A stretch of 64,000 nt of DNA from Humulus lupulus. Its lineage: Eukaryota > Streptophyta > Magnoliopsida > Rosales > Cannabaceae. Position 1 is the stretch's first letter. Every line of letters begins with the position of its first letter. The notes beneath the pieces are model-generated. The model did not search any database, was not told the origin of the DNA, and saw nothing but the letters and a program-made list of their open reading frames with translations. The position numbers and the translations under genes are program-made. The stretch covers positions 129,993,701-130,057,700 of the forward strand of contig NC_084795.1 of assembly GCF_963169125.1 (NCBI RefSeq). The letters are read 5' to 3'. This document shows, in pieces, positions 11,206 to 23,753 of this stretch.

Positions 11206-13082
11206 TGTTGGTTTTACAGTACTAAATCAGGTATGCAGCAGAAGTATTTAGGTTGATTGTCATTGCACCGACCCCAAGGATCCCCCATATGTGACATATA
11301 TTAAAACAAAAAGCAATAATGGTTACAGAAAAATACCTCTTGATGTCTATCAAGTGTCATTGCTTTCTTTTCGTATTAAAACCGATTTTCTAATCCAAAT
11401 TGGTAAAAAATGATGATGATGAAAAACTCACTCCGTAGTCTTCCAAGCCTACCTCAACACTCAAGGATTAGTGTGGGCTAATATGATTCACAAAATTATG
11501 TGTTCTTATTTTTGTCTCAACTCATGAGCAAGAACAGTTTTGGAAGAGGAGAGCAAATAATTCGATTAACCTCTTTAGGTTTCCTAAATGTATCAATATA
11601 TAGATTTAGGATTATACCAGTATAATTAAATTAATCCTAAAAATACTATTTAGGTTAAGATAATAATATTTAATAAAGATATTTATTTATTTAAACATTA
11701 AATAATCATATTATAAATATTTAAATAAATATCGTTAACTAATTCTGTTACAGATATTATTTAAAAATTAAATTTAAATAAATATTTAATTTTTGAATTA
11801 AAATAATAATCCAAAATTAAACCCAGTGAGCTCCACCCTATGATGTAGGCGCCCACCATTGTTCTTACACATTGGTTGGCACCAATACTGTTGTCTAAAC
11901 AGCATAGGTGGTCACCACCTTGTCTAGACAGACATAGGTGGCACCAACATCTGCCTTCTCCAAACAATGGTGTTTTCTCAATTTATTTAATATTAATTAT
12001 ATATTATAAAATAAATAATTACTATTTTTCCCTTGAAAAATAAATTCTCCTCTCTCTTTCATTTTGTGACATCCATACCCTTGAAGGTGTGGTATAGAGC
12101 GACTCGGGGACTATGGGCCTATAACACTAAGCTCTAATAAGCTAGATTATTTATTGAACTCATCAATAAAATAATCTTATTTATTAATTCCATTATTACT
12201 CCACTATAAATATGAAATTGCACTCTTAGTTATTATAGAATTATATTTATTGAGTTTATTAGCAGTAGTCCATTGATACAATCAATACCATTAGTTCGTC
12301 CTCTTGTTATCGGTTCATAATTAGAATTGGTCAAAATTACCATTTTACCCTTCTAATTATCTCTTTATCCTTTAGTACCATTAATTCACCAGTAAAAGTT
12401 AATTTAGATCAAATCTAAATTTGTACAAAACTTTTCAGTTCCAGAATTAACACTAAAAGGGAACCAATATTCATTCCGTTAGGAAAGTTAGGATTCCATC
12501 TTGTAAATCATGTTCCCAGCCATCCATGTTACTAAATTCCCAAAAAAAAAAGTTGTAAGCCTTATTAATAAAGAAACTTTAACGAGTGAATCAAATAACT
12601 TAGCAAACATGAACAAGAGTTCATGAATACTCAGGATTTAGACTAATCTACTAATTGATCATCTAAGTGATATGAATTAAGTCTTTATAATAAACGGAAA
12701 ATTCTATAAAGAAATTAATTAATATCGGTCCAGTCATATAATATCATAATTATATACAACACATTTACTAAGATGTTTATCAATCAGTAATTTGAATCTA
12801 AATTGCTTACACTGAATAACGTGCATAGTAAACCGTAATAAAAACAATTGATGAAAGATTCCATACTTGAATATGTTGCTGACAATTTTATTCATTGTGT
12901 GTGATCTTAATTCTCTCGTACTCATACAAGATCATTCCCTCATAAATGAATATGGAATTTTCTAATATTCATATACTATAAATTATTTAAATAATATTTT
13001 AATAATCAAACATATTTAAATTGTTCACTTTATTTAATATTGAAAATGTCTAATACAACTTTTTAGGGCATGACCCCTAACA
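11206..13082 (-). repeat. 3' LTR of copia G
   Basis: On the minus strand it begins TGTTAGGGGTCATGCCC at 13082 and ends ...CCAACA at 11206, so the ends are inverted repeats of about four to six bases. A PPT precedes it. The left end is fixed by where K protease homology stops. It is AT-rich and about 1.9 kb long. Confidence 0.75.
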
Positions 13083-14304
13083 ATCTCCCACTTGCCCAAA
13101 AAGAAAGTTAGGCATTTCCCTTAACCCCATGTTGGTTACATGACCCATAAAAGACTTAGTAGGTAGTGTCTTCGTTAATGAATCTGCCAGGTTTTGTTCC
13201 GACGTTATCTTCATGACCATCACATCACCTCTTTCAACAATATCTCTGAGCAAATGATATTTTCTATCGATATGCTTGCCTCTCTTGTGGCTTCTCTGTT
13301 CTTTTGAGTTAGCTACCACTCCACTAATGTCACAAGACAGGATGAGTGACATTTCCACATCTAGAACCACTTTCAGATCAGTGTAGAACTTCTTTAACTG
13401 AGCCGCTTCCTTAGTTGCTTCACAAGCTGCTATATATTCGCCTTCCATAGCTGAATCTGTAATACTAGATTGTTTAATGCTTCTCCTGTCTACAGCTCCA
13501 CCTCCAAGAGTGAATACTGATCCAGACGTCGACTTTCGACTATCCATATCTGATTGATTATTAGAATCAGTGTATCCACTAGGGTTTAATTCACCTCCTG
13601 AATAAACAAGCATAAGCTCTCTCGTTCTCCAAAGATACTTGAGAATGTGCTTTACTGCTATCCAGTGTTCCAAACCTGGATTTGATTGGTAACAACTGAC
13701 CATCCCCACCACATAACATATGTTAGGCCTAGTACACATCATTGCATACATAAGATTGCCAACAGTTGATGCATAAGGACACTTTCTCATATCCTCATGC
13801 TCTCGAGGTGTCTTTGGACACTGCTCTTTGCATAGAGTAATTTCATGACGGGACGACAACTGTCCTTTCTTGGAATTCTCCATAGAGAATCTTTCCCGCA
13901 CCTTATCTATGTAAGTTGCTTGAGAAAACGCTAATGTTCTGTTCTTCCTATCCCTTAGGATACGGATTCCCTGAACATAACTAGCTTCTCCCAAATCCTT
14001 CATTTGGAATTTTTCAGCTAACCACTTCTTTATGTTTGATAACATTTCTACATCATTGCCAATGATTAGAATGTCATCAAAGTAAAGAACTAAGAAAACC
14101 ACTTCTTTATCTTTGATGAATTTGTATACACAAGCTTCATCCACATTCTGCTTAAATTTGTAGGTTTTAATTGTCTCATCAAAAGTAATGTTCCATGATC
14201 TAGAGTCTTGGTTTAATCCATAAACGGATTTCAGCAATATACATACCTTCCGAGCTTCCCTATTTTTCACAAACCCTTCTGGTTGTACCATATAGATACT
14301 TTCG
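13077..14304 (-). pseudogene. pol: copia G reverse transcriptase (C-terminal part) and RNase H
   Basis: An open frame of about 400 codons. The reverse transcriptase continues from the H insertion with 'ESIYMVQPEGFV', 'LLKSVYGLNQ.SRSW' and the catalytic YFDDILIIGND. 'MGNLMYAMMCTRP'-like and 'HILKYLWRT' motifs follow. RNase H shows 'GYTDSN', 'SGSVFTLGGGAV', 'AMEGEYIAACEA' and 'KHIDRKYHLLRD', and the frame ends 'ADSLTKTLP'. It stops at the TAG formed by the LTR start. Separated from its N-terminus by 18 kb of insertion. Confidence 0.9.
13083..13096 (-). promoter_or_regulatory. Polypurine tract of copia G
   Basis: CAAGTGGGAGATTG on the minus strand, immediately before the LTR. It is translated as the last codons of pol (Q-V-G-D-C), and the stop TAG falls in the first six bases of the LTR. 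Confidence 0.8.
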
Positions 14305-14309
14305 TCAAG

Positions 14310-14871
14310 TGTAATGACATAATTATTTTTAAGACCTTGGACCATTAAAACTACTAGACATAGCCACTATTTTTGAGAAAACATACATAAGGAATATTCA
14401 TAACTTTATGAAAAACTCCAAAATAAATATTGAAATACATAAATGAGCGATATGGGAGCCCATTGTTTTAAAATAAAATATAAATTTAAATTAAATAAAG
14501 TTGTTTACAAAGCTAAATGCGGAAAAATACATAAAAACATAATTTAAAGAGACTAAAAATAACGTCATCCTCAAATCATCACGCAGTCCATTGAATCTCT
14601 TCATCCTTAATAAACATGCACATGACAAGTGTCATGATCTTATTAGTTCAATCTAAACCTTATAGTATAATAAATGACATCTTTATAATCAGTTATATTA
14701 ATCAAACCTTATGTTATAATTAATATTCTTAAACTATAGGTTAAACTCATAAAATCTATAGGCGTTGCTACGAGTGTTCAATTAAGTCCCGGCTTGAACC
14801 AAAATCCACAGTAATAAACATACTATAACTACTACTATCTAACTAGCTAAGTAAAGTTCTGGGGCTCTACA
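14310..14871 (-). repeat. 3' LTR of H
   Basis: On the minus strand it starts TGTAGAGCCCC at 14871 and ends GTCATTACA at 14310. It aligns with 31894-32425. It has about 14 and 13 extra bases that the other copy lacks (near 14428 and 14835). Confidence 0.9.
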
Positions 14872-14886
14872 ATTATCCCCTACTAA
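14872..14886 (-). promoter_or_regulatory. Polypurine tract of H
   Basis: TTAGTAGGGGATAAT on the minus strand directly before the LTR. It parallels AAGGAGGGGATAGT in A. Confidence 0.75.
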
Positions 14887-14907
14887 AAAGAATTTTGTCC
14901 TCAAATT

Positions 14908-16356
14908 TTACTTACCAAACAATTCCGGATACCATGCTAACATGTCTTCCTCCAACTCTCACGTTGCCTCCCATTCAGAACTATTACTCCGTAGGACTTT
15001 GACTATCGAAATACTCTTAGACCGTAAATCCTTCATCCCTCTATCTAGGATGCTAACCAGTCGTTCCTCGTAACTCAAGTTTTTCTGGAGTGCTATCATA
15101 TCATACTTGAGGACGTGAGATGGGTCTGACACATATTTTCGTAACATCGAGATGTGGAACACATTGTGCCTATCTGCCAGAGCTGGCGGTAGGGCTAATC
15201 TATATGCAACTGCTCCCACTTTGTCCAATATCTCAAAAGGACCTATAAACCGGGGACTAAGCTTGCCTTTCTTCCCAAACTGCTTCACACCTTTCATAGG
15301 AGATATCTTTAAGAAGACTTGATCTCCGACTTTGAATTCCACATCACGTCGCTTGGCATCCGCATGACTTTTCTGATGGCTCTCAGCAGCGAGCATACGT
15401 TTTCTAATCAGCGTTACTACATCCTGAGCTTCTCTGACAGCTTCGGGTCCAAGAAGTTTCCTTTCTCCTACCTTGTCCCAATGTAACGACGATCGAAACC
15501 TCCTTCCATAAAGTAACTCATAAGGTGCCATCCTGATCGTTGACTGGTAGCTATTGTTGTAGGAAAATTCTATTAGCGGAAAGTACTTACCCCATGATCC
15601 TTTGAAATCAAGTACACAAGCGCGCAACATATCTTTAAAAATCTGTATGGTATGCTCGGACTGTCCATCGGTCTGAGGATGAAATGCCGTAATAAGACTT
15701 AACTTGGTACCCATGGCTTGCTGCAAACTTCCCCAAAATCTCGATGTAAACATCGATCCTCTATCGGATACTATTATCTTAGGGATTCCATGCAGTCATA
15801 CTATTTCTTGGACATAAACTTCTGCGTATTGATCTGTTGTGCATGTAGTCTTGATAGGTAAGAAATGTGCTGACTTGGTTAGTCTATCTACTACTACCCA
15901 AGCCGAGTTATGCTGCTTATTTGTTCGTGGAAATCCTATCACGAAATCCATGGCTATGTCATCCCACTTCCATTCTGGAATACTAAGCTGTTGCAATAAG
16001 ACTGCAGGGCGCTGATGTTCTGCTTTTACTTGCTGGCATACTAAGCATTTAGACACATACTCCGCTACATCCTTCTTCATTCCTGGCCACCAATACAGTG
16101 CTTTAAGATCGTGAGTCATCTTGGTCGACCTTGGGTGAACTGAGTATGGGGTATTTTGCCCTTCTTCTAAAATCTTCATCTTAATCCCTTGATCATTCGA
16201 TATGCATACCCGATCCTTATATCTCAAGAACCCCTGTCCTGATATCAAGAAATATGTGGCCTTGCCTTCTTTAACTGCATCCATATGTGCTACTAATGTG
16301 TCATCATGCCCTTGCCCAATCCATATATCTTCTAACAGACTTGACTGGATGGACAA
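14908..16356 (-). pseudogene. pol: H integrase with chromodomain-like C-terminus (broken)
   Basis: The zinc-binding region shows 'HPRSTKM..DLKALYWWPGMKKDV' and 'CLVCQQVKAEHQRP'. The catalytic core has Asp in MDFVIGFP, Asp in VSDRGS and Glu in 'QTDGQSEHTIQ'. 'FIGPFEILDKVGAVAYRLALP' is the GPF/Y module. The tail 'ILDRGMKDLRSKSISIVKVL' then 'EWEAT' followed by a stop is the chromodomain-like end, where a conserved Trp is TGA. A stop near 15796 splits the core. The true end is TAA at 14908-14910. Confidence 0.88.
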
Positions 16357-16449
16357 GTTAGCCAGTTTACCAATGACTACTTCTATTCTGGCATTGATCA
16401 GCTCCTGCTGTAGTCGCTTTTCTATTCCAACTAACGTTGCTAGACTTCC

Positions 16450-17050
16450 CTAACTCTTCCTACTTAGCGCATGAGAAACTACGTTTGCCTTTCCCGGGTG
16501 GTATAGGATTTCGCAGTCATAATCCTTTACTATTTCTAACCACCTGCGATGCCTCATGTTGAGCTCATTTTGCGTGAAGAAATATTTTAAGCTTTTGTGG
16601 TCCGTATAAATCTCACACCGTTCTCCATAAAGATAGTGGCGCCAGATTTTCAATGCAAAGACCACCGCTGCCAACTCCATATCATGTGTTGGATTGCGTT
16701 GCTCATATTCCTTTAGCTGCCTTAAGGCGTAGGCTATTACCTTGTCATTCTGCATCAACACACAACCCAAACCTTGCTTCGACGCATCACATTAGACTAC
16801 AAACTTGTCATTGGGTGTCAGTACACAAACTACTGGTGCTGAGCATATCATATCCTTATGCAACTGGAAGCTCTCTTCACACTTATGAGTCCAGTTGAAC
16901 CTTTGATGTTTCTGGGTCAGGTTGGTAAGCGGAGTGGCTATCTTAGAAAATCCCTGTACAAACCTCCGATAATAACCTACTAATCCCAGAAAGCTTCTTA
17001 CCTCTGATGCGTTCTTTGGTCTTGGCCAATCCTTCACAGCCTTTACCTTA
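16450..17050 (-). pseudogene. pol: H RNase H region
   Basis: '[23 protein letters not shown]' (reverse transcriptase connection) precedes an RNase H with '[18 protein letters not shown]', '[22 protein letters not shown]' and '[12 protein letters not shown]'. A stop falls just before the DASKQG motif, near 16793. Confidence 0.88.
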
Positions 17051-17937
17051 GATGGGCCTACTGCAACTCCATTCTAGGATACAATGTGGCCAAGCAACGC
17101 TACTTGCGAAAGTCAGAATTCACACTTCTTGAACTTTGCGTAAAGTTGATGCTCTTTCAATCGTAACAAGGTCATCCTTAAATGTCACTCGTGTTCGATT
17201 TTGTCCTTCGAGTATACCAGAATATCGTCGATGAATACTACAATGAATTTTTCCAAGTAATCCTTGAAGACCCTATTCATTAAATCCATAAATGCAGCTG
17301 GAGCATTGGTAAGACCAAAAGACATAACTAGAAACTCGTAATGTCCATAACGAGTTCTAAAAGCTATCTTGGGAATATCCTTTTCCCGTACCTTGAGCTG
17401 ATGATACCCAGACCGTAAATCAATCTTTGAAAACACGACCGCGCCTCGGAGTTGATCAAAAAATTCATCAATTCGGGGTAGCGGGTACTTATTCTTAATC
17501 ATCACCTTATTCAGCTCGCGGTAATCTATACACATCCGCATGCTTCCGTCCTTTTTCATCACAAATAGAACCGGTGCTCCCCATGGCGAATGGCTCGGTC
17601 TAATGAAACCCAAGTTTAGGAGTTCTTGTAGCTGCGTCTTTAACTCCTTGAATTTGGTAGGTGCCATCCGGTGTGGTGCCTTTGAGATAGGCTCGGAGCC
17701 TGGTACTAGTTCGATTATGAAGTCAATTTCTCGAGTCGGCGGTAGTCTTGGTAAGTCGTTAGGAAATACTTCTGGGAATTCTTTTACAATGCAAACATCT
17801 CCAACTTTTAGTGGTGTTCCTTTACCACATCCATGATGCTGGCTAAGAATGCATGACATCCATTTTCTATCATCCTCTGAGCTTTGAGAGATGTAATAAG
17901 AGGTGTGTGTAGTCCAAAAACTTGTTCCATAAAACAT
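17051..17937 (-). pseudogene. pol: H reverse transcriptase
   Basis: '[16 protein letters not shown]', '[20 protein letters not shown]', '[25 protein letters not shown]', '[12 protein letters not shown]' and the catalytic FIDDILVYS appear in the standard order of a Ty3/gypsy reverse transcriptase. The frame is open from about 17850 to 17185, then stops near the end of the palm. Confidence 0.92.
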
Positions 17938-18347
17938 AGTCTCTGACTGTCAGGAGTCTCGAATATCACTTCCTTGCGTTTGCAGTCGATGGTTGTGCCA
18001 TGCCTTGCTAGCCAATCTATGACTAGTATCACGTCAAAGTATTTGGTCTCTAATTCTACCAGGTCTCCTTCTAGTTCTATGTCCTCAATTTTGATTGGTA
18101 CACCTCGTACTATCTGTGATGATAGGACTACTTCACCCGAAGGAAATTCTGTTACAAACCTAGTTCTAAAGCTTTCACAAGGTTTGTCTAGTTTTTCTAT
18201 CATTCCTAACGATATATACAAATGAGTGGCTCCTGAATCAAATAATACTAAACATGCATTATTGAGGATAGGAATTTGACCTGTGACCACTTTATTTCTA
18301 GCTTCATCTTCTCCCTGGGTTAAAGCAAAGACTCTGGCAGGAACCAT
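17808..18347 (-). pseudogene. pol: H aspartic protease
   Basis: The catalytic motif 'LVLFDSGATHLYIS' lies at about 18205-18250. 'DVILVIDWLARHGTTIDC' lies at about 17980-18035, where the usual GMDWL reads VIDWL. It is open for about 180 codons, overlapping the next frame, which implies a frameshift. Confidence 0.85.
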
Positions 18348-19528
18348 CTTGTTGTCTCTTTTCTCCTCCTGCTTGAGCTGGGGACATTGCCTTCTTTGGT
18401 GACCTTCCTGACCACAGTTGAAGCATCCCTTGGTTTTTGCACGAAACTCTTCAGGATGTTTCTTTTGGCACTTAGAGCATTGCGGGTATTCTACATAACC
18501 CGACTAATTGCTTCCATTTGTTGTCCATGCTCTTTTATCGTTGTCGAACTGCTTATTGTCAGGATGTCGTTTCTTCTGACCATTATTTTTCCTGGACTGA
18601 TTGTTGTTGTGGTTGTTCTGACCATTATGAGGTTGACTCTGCTGTTTTGGCTCAAGCTTACTAGCTTCCTCCTTACTAACATTTTCCTGAAGCCTTTCCA
18701 CTTCTAATGTTGTCTCTAGAACATCAGCATACGTAGTAGTTCTAGGGTTTTCTAGCTTAACCCCTAGCTCAATCTTTGGTCTAAGTCCACTAACGAACTT
18801 GGTAACCCTCAGAAAATCAGTTGGAACCAACTCTGGTGCAAACTTGGCTAATCTGTCGAACTACTGAGCATACTCTACTACCATCAAGTTGCCCTGCTTC
18901 AGACTGGCGAACTCCTTGATCTTTGAAGCGATGACTGCCGAGTTATAGTACTTTTTGTGGAACAACTCCACAAATCTGGTCCATGTCATGGTGGTGACGT
19001 CGTGAGTTTGCTGAACTAATTCCCACAATATTCTAGCATCCTTCTTAAGCAAAGACGAGACGCAGGATATGCGGTCTGCATTACCGAGATTCATGTGCGC
19101 TAGGATCAGCTCTACATTTCTGAGCCATTCTTTCACCTCGAAGGGGTCAGTTGCCCCTTTAATGTTTGGAGCATGTTGCTTACGAAACCGCTCGTAGGTT
19201 GGCTCCATGTACTGAGCTGGGTAGGGCGCATAGTTCGCCATTGGCCCTCTCCCATATGGGCCAACTTGTTAAGGTGCTGGAGCCATTTGTTGAGGCTGTT
19301 GTTGCGGTGGAGACGGAGGCTGAGTCTGAGTGTATTGTCTCTGTTGCTGTAGTATTTCTTCAACATGCAGTCGTAGTCTGGCAATTTCTGCAGTGTTGTC
19401 AACTGGCGGTGGTGCGTTTCAGTTGGCAGTAGCCGCACTCCCCTTCCACAAATGGGAGGGGCTTCATTATTCGCAAGAGCGATGCTGGCGACATTAGCAT
19501 TGGTGCGTGCAGACCTTCTGAGTGACAT
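18348..19528 (-). pseudogene. gag: H gag (broken)
   Basis: The start ATG at 19526-19528 begins MSLRRSARTNANVAS. The capsid domain has 'MEPTYERFRKQHAPNIKG', 'VKEWLRNVELILAHM' and 'WTRFVELFHKKYYNSAV'. A stop at about 18861 interrupts it, and 'FAPELVPTDFLRVTKFVSGL' continues. A Gln/Asn-rich linker leads to a zinc knuckle CFNCGQEGHQRRQC near 18400 (C-x2-C-x4-H-x4-C intact). A frameshift lies near 19200-19300. Confidence 0.85.
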
Positions 19529-20106
19529 CTTTAGCGGAGTTCTAACAATTGAGAAAAACATGTTAGAACTTACCCTAATAGGCTCTAAGGCAAAAACTTA
19601 ATCTAAGCAAACATAACTCGGACATATTAATTATGATTTCTTATGAAAAATATATAAGCCTTCTTTATCATTAGGGTGTGTTTCTATACTTAGAAAAATA
19701 AGCCATCTTTATTATTTTCTAAGTTTGTTTCTAATCATCCTATATGACTTAATTCTCAGGCTCGAAACTCATCATTGTTCCAAAGTTAAACATATTGAGG
19801 GAGGGCTGGGATCAGTAAAATCGTTCGCACTACTATGGCCCCCTAACTCTCAATATAGAACCCGGTCCATTGATTTGTATCCATCCCCACCGAACTTGGT
19901 CATTATTTATTATGATTGTAAAAAAAATCAAGCTCATACATGTCAACAAAAATAACAATGATATTTATTTGGAAAAAGGTTTTCACTAAGTACAATAATA
20001 AATGCAAAGATAATAAATAAAATAACAAAGAAACTAATCTAATCTAAAAATCAGGATCTTCTACATCCAACCCTTCATCTAACATATCATCATCTATCTC
20101 CCTGCG
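19529..20106 (-). other. 5' leader of H, left part
   Basis: No gene seen. This is the non-coding leader between gag and the D insertion and continues at 31627-31893. Confidence 0.6.
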
Positions 20107-20860
20107 TGTACGCCCTGATTTTCCCACGGGCTGATTAACGAGCCGAGATACGACCTAATCATGACTACCACGTGGACATCCCCAAGACCGGAGCTGCCAT
20201 CATAAGATCCTACCTCCTTAGCTCGAGGTAACCCAAGAGTTCGCCAAGATTGCTTAAGGACGGAGTCTGGACTCTGAGACCACAGGTCGAGGGAATCATC
20301 CAGCTCGTGGTACGAGCTAGAGTTGGAGATTGTGACCCTTTATAAAGTCAACCACGCAAGGTAAACGTGGATATATCAGACATCACGTGTCTGATATACC
20401 CCTGACTTCTCGGACACGCAGCAGGAACGTGCGTATTCAGACACCCACGACTGGGTTGGGCCGTGCGGCCCATTATCCCCTTACCTATTGATTTGACCAC
20501 ACTTATGTGTCAGGTTTAGGAATTAATCATGAATGTCCCAGAGTTGACATGATAGGTAAGAAGGTCACGGGATGACCTTCTTACCAACTCTCAGGTGCCT
20601 TCTCCTATAAATATGGAGACCCTGGGAGTTATAAGGGGTTGGATTCTATATTGTAAGAAATACCCTGTAAAAGAATACCCAGTATATAGCAATAATACTG
20701 ACTGGTGGAGTAGAAGGATTTTAACCTTTGAACCACCTAAAAACGTATTTTGTGTCACCATTCCATTTCCAAGATCATTCATCTATTTCGGTTCAACATA
20801 AGCACTAATCCATTTCTCTTTCTTTTCTTAATTACCTGTTGGCGAAGAACCGTGTCAACA
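20107..20860 (+). repeat. 5' LTR of D
   Basis: TGTACGCCCTGATTTTCCC...CGTGTCAACA. The promoter TATAAATA is at 20606-20613. Short reading frames inside are repeated in the other LTR and are not genes. Confidence 0.95.
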
Positions 20861-20884
20861 GATTGGTGCTTTCATTGAGAGCAA
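20861..20884 (+). promoter_or_regulatory. Primer-binding site of D
   Basis: GATTGGTGCTTTCATTGAGA directly after the LTR. F has TTTTTGGTGCTTTTGTTGAGA in the same place. The tRNA is not one I can assign with certainty. Confidence 0.7.
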
Positions 20885-20915
20885 GTTAGATTGGTGCTGT
20901 CGCAAACATCCAACC

Positions 20916-23168
20916 ATGGTGACTACTCGATCCAGACACGGTAACGAGACGAAACAACATGATGGGCAGGAGGCTCGTCATGTCTCCATCCCCGACGAAC
21001 AAATTCCTGAAGTCCAACAGCGGCCAGGAAAACAGCCGGCGGGCCAAGATGACACTGGAAGTTCGGCGCCCCAGCCACCTAATCCAAACCCATGTTATTA
21101 CACTACGGTGGAGATGGAGAATGCTCAGCTGAGGAGCAAGCTAGCAATAGCTAATCAGCAGATCAAAGACGTGCTGGCCTAACTGCCCCCTCTCACAACC
21201 GACGCTAACGTCGGAGAGAGGCAAGGCGAGGCTCCTAAGTCTCGCCGGGGTAATCGGTCCAGGCATAGCCGCTCGGACAGACTTCCGACAGCCAACTCCA
21301 CTCCTTCATCGCACCGTCGAGAGGCAAATTTCGGAGAAATGCCTAGAGCCGGACAACAGCAGTACAGCTATTTGGTCAGAACTTCAACTCCTAGCTCCCA
21401 ACCGGCCTCGAGTGCGCCCAAAAGAGCCCGAGGAAATTCCAGAAGGAGAACCGAGGAGGGCTCGCAGCATCAGCCCGTCCCCAACAGTCGTCCTGCACCT
21501 CGTCCTAATCGCCAGGCGCGGGACCCGTAGGTTGGTAGGGCCGAGAGGCCCCCACCTAACCTCATCCGGCCTGATGGAAACAGGATCACCTCTCCGGTCA
21601 GGCATCCTCCCTCTCCAATAAGATATCCATCTCCTCCTCGGCCCGTTCAAGATATTCTGGCCTATGGAAGTAGCAGGAGAGACCCGCCTTCCGCAGGGCC
21701 CTCCCGACGAAGCAAGACGCCGAGGGAAAGCCCAGTTCCTCACCACCAAAGGTGGACTCCGAGCCTATCTAATAGGAGCTACTGGACCGGCAGTCGCCGG
21801 AGCGACCTCTCTGGCGGAGACCTGCGTCAGCGTCTAAGTTCGGCACAAAGCCCTCGAGCCACCCAAAGGGGCGACCTGCGAGATCGCCTTAACTCTCATA
21901 GAGAGGAGCCAGCAGGAGGCGACAACCATGCTCGCTCAGGGGGGGCCCTGTCCGAAGTACGTAACGGCGGGAATGCTCCAAATAACCTATCTCAAGATAG
22001 GAGGGGTAATAACCCACCAAATATGTACAATGGATCCGGAGCTGATGAACAGCCCCGGAATAACCAAGGAAATCAGGACCAAACCCTCGAGCGCCTGGCC
22101 CAGATGGAGGAGCTGATGAGGAAGCTCCTGTCGGAGAAAGAGAAAGATGAGCACGATTCGGGGGACGATATGGAGCTCTTCGCCCCCAGCATAGCAGTAA
22201 CGGCGTACCCACCTGGTTTCTGTATGCCGCACATGTCTATGTTCAATGGAGATGGAGATCCATCGGATCATCTGGGGATGTTCAACACCCTAATGATGGC
22301 CCACAACATTGGCCCCGAGCTGAGGTGTTTAATCTTTCCTTCCACCCTGACTGGACCAGCCAGGCAGTGGTTCAAGCAAGGCAAAAGACAGTCAATTAGC
22401 TCCTGGAAAACTTTCTCGGCTGACTTCAAAAGAGCATTCCGAGCCTCCCAGGCTGCCCGCGTTCAGGCCGAATCTCTGGCTAACGTAAGGCAATAGCCCG
22501 ACGAAACTCTGAAGGCTTACCTGAGCAGGTTCGCAAACATCACTGCTCGGGCCAGAGACACGGATGACAGCTCCAAGCTCATGGCCATGAGGACTGGAAT
22601 CCTCGTTGGAGGGGAACTCTGGAAAGATATACAAAGAAAGGGAGTTAGCTCGGTGAACGAATTCCTTAACAGGGCCCAGGAATGGATCAACTTGGAGGAG
22701 GCCGAAGCCTCAGCTGCAGGAACCAGCCAGGTCCCTGAGCAACCCGCTGGAGTGGGGACGGAGGTCATGGCCGTGACCCAAAACGTCACACAGAACAACC
22801 AACTCGGTGGAGGCAAAAGAAAGGGGAATGGCGAGGGAAGCCAGCACGGCCAAAAGAAGAATAAGTCCGTAGACAAGTTTAAGTCCGTCTACGCGACTTA
22901 TACAGAGCTCACCCAGTCTAGGGAGAATATATTCCTAGCCAACTCTACTCGCCTCCCCTGGAAGAGGCCCGAGCCGTTGAAGCACCAAAAGGGGAAGAGA
23001 GACACCTCCAAGTTTTGCCATTTTCACAACGATGTTGGCCACAATACTGATGATTGTAGGCATTTGAAAGATGAGATCGAGACTCTCATCCGAGCTGGCC
23101 CCTTGGCCCAGTACGCGCGGAATAGGGTTCCAGGAAGTCGACCTGCTCCAGAAGTCCCGGCCAGTTAG
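20916..23168 (+). pseudogene. gag: D gag (several stops)
   Basis: The ATG at 20916 begins MVTTRSRHGNETKQ. An Arg/Ser/Pro-rich N-terminal region has a stop at 21180 and frameshifts to about 22000. The capsid domain at 22023-22870 shows 'MFNGDGDPSDHLGMFN', 'GPARQWFKQ..SISSWKTF' and 'ETLKAYLSRF', with a TAG at 22494. The nucleocapsid knuckle is CHFHNDVGHNTDDCRHLKDE (about 23010-23070), the C-x2-H-x4-H-x4-C form of this lineage. Confidence 0.85.
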
Positions 23169-23204
23169 CCCGGGTCTCGGGTAGATCAGGACGTCCCTCC
23201 TCCC

Positions 23205-23710
23205 GTGATAGGAAGAGAGATATCCACCATCTCTGGAGGTCCGCATATGGCTGGCCCGAGCAGGGGTGCCCAGAAGAGGTACGTGAATGAACTCAAGGCA
23301 GATAATGGAGTAGAGTTCGTCCCGGAGCAGCGCCTACCAAAGCAGCAGCGATTGGAGAAGCAACCGATCATTTTTACAGAAGAAGATGCGGACCATGTCC
23401 AGTTCCCTCATAACGACCCTCTGGTCGTAGCAGTTCAGCTCGCTAACTGGAGGGTTAGGAGGGTGCTGATCGATAATGGGAGCTCAGTCAACCTTCTATT
23501 CCGGTCCACGCTGGAGAAGATGGGTTTGACTGTCGCCGAGCTGAAGGCGACTTCCATGATGCTCTATGGTTTTTCGGGAGAAGGATCGGCGGCTATAGGG
23601 ACTATCGAGCTAGGGATCACCCTAGGAGAAGGACCTCGGACAGTCTCCAAACTCCTCTAGTTTGTGGTCATCGACTGCTCCGCCGCATACAACGCAATTT
23701 TGGGATGACC
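23205..23710 (+). pseudogene. pol: D aspartic protease
   Basis: 'ISGGPHMAGPS' opens the region and 'VLIDNGSSVNLLF' at about 23465-23505 is the active site (D-x-G-S). A TAG at 23658-23660 and a stop near 23706 interrupt it. Confidence 0.8.
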
Positions 23711-23753
23711 TACACTCATAGCCTTTGAGGCTGTCACTTCCATTCGCCACCTC

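Noticed and set aside
12734..12925. 63-codon frame in AT-rich DNA
   Set aside because: Part of the copia G LTR; no family resemblance.
16653..16898. Plus-strand frame opposite H RNase H
   Set aside because: Shadow frame of a clearly recognisable RNase H.
20591..20801. Frames on both strands in the D LTR, repeated at 31352-31562
   Set aside because: LTR duplicates around the promoter and leader; no gene.
22517..22876. 119-codon minus-strand frame opposite D gag
   Set aside because: Shadow of the GC-rich gag frame. No similarity to the antisense gene and no splice or promoter context.
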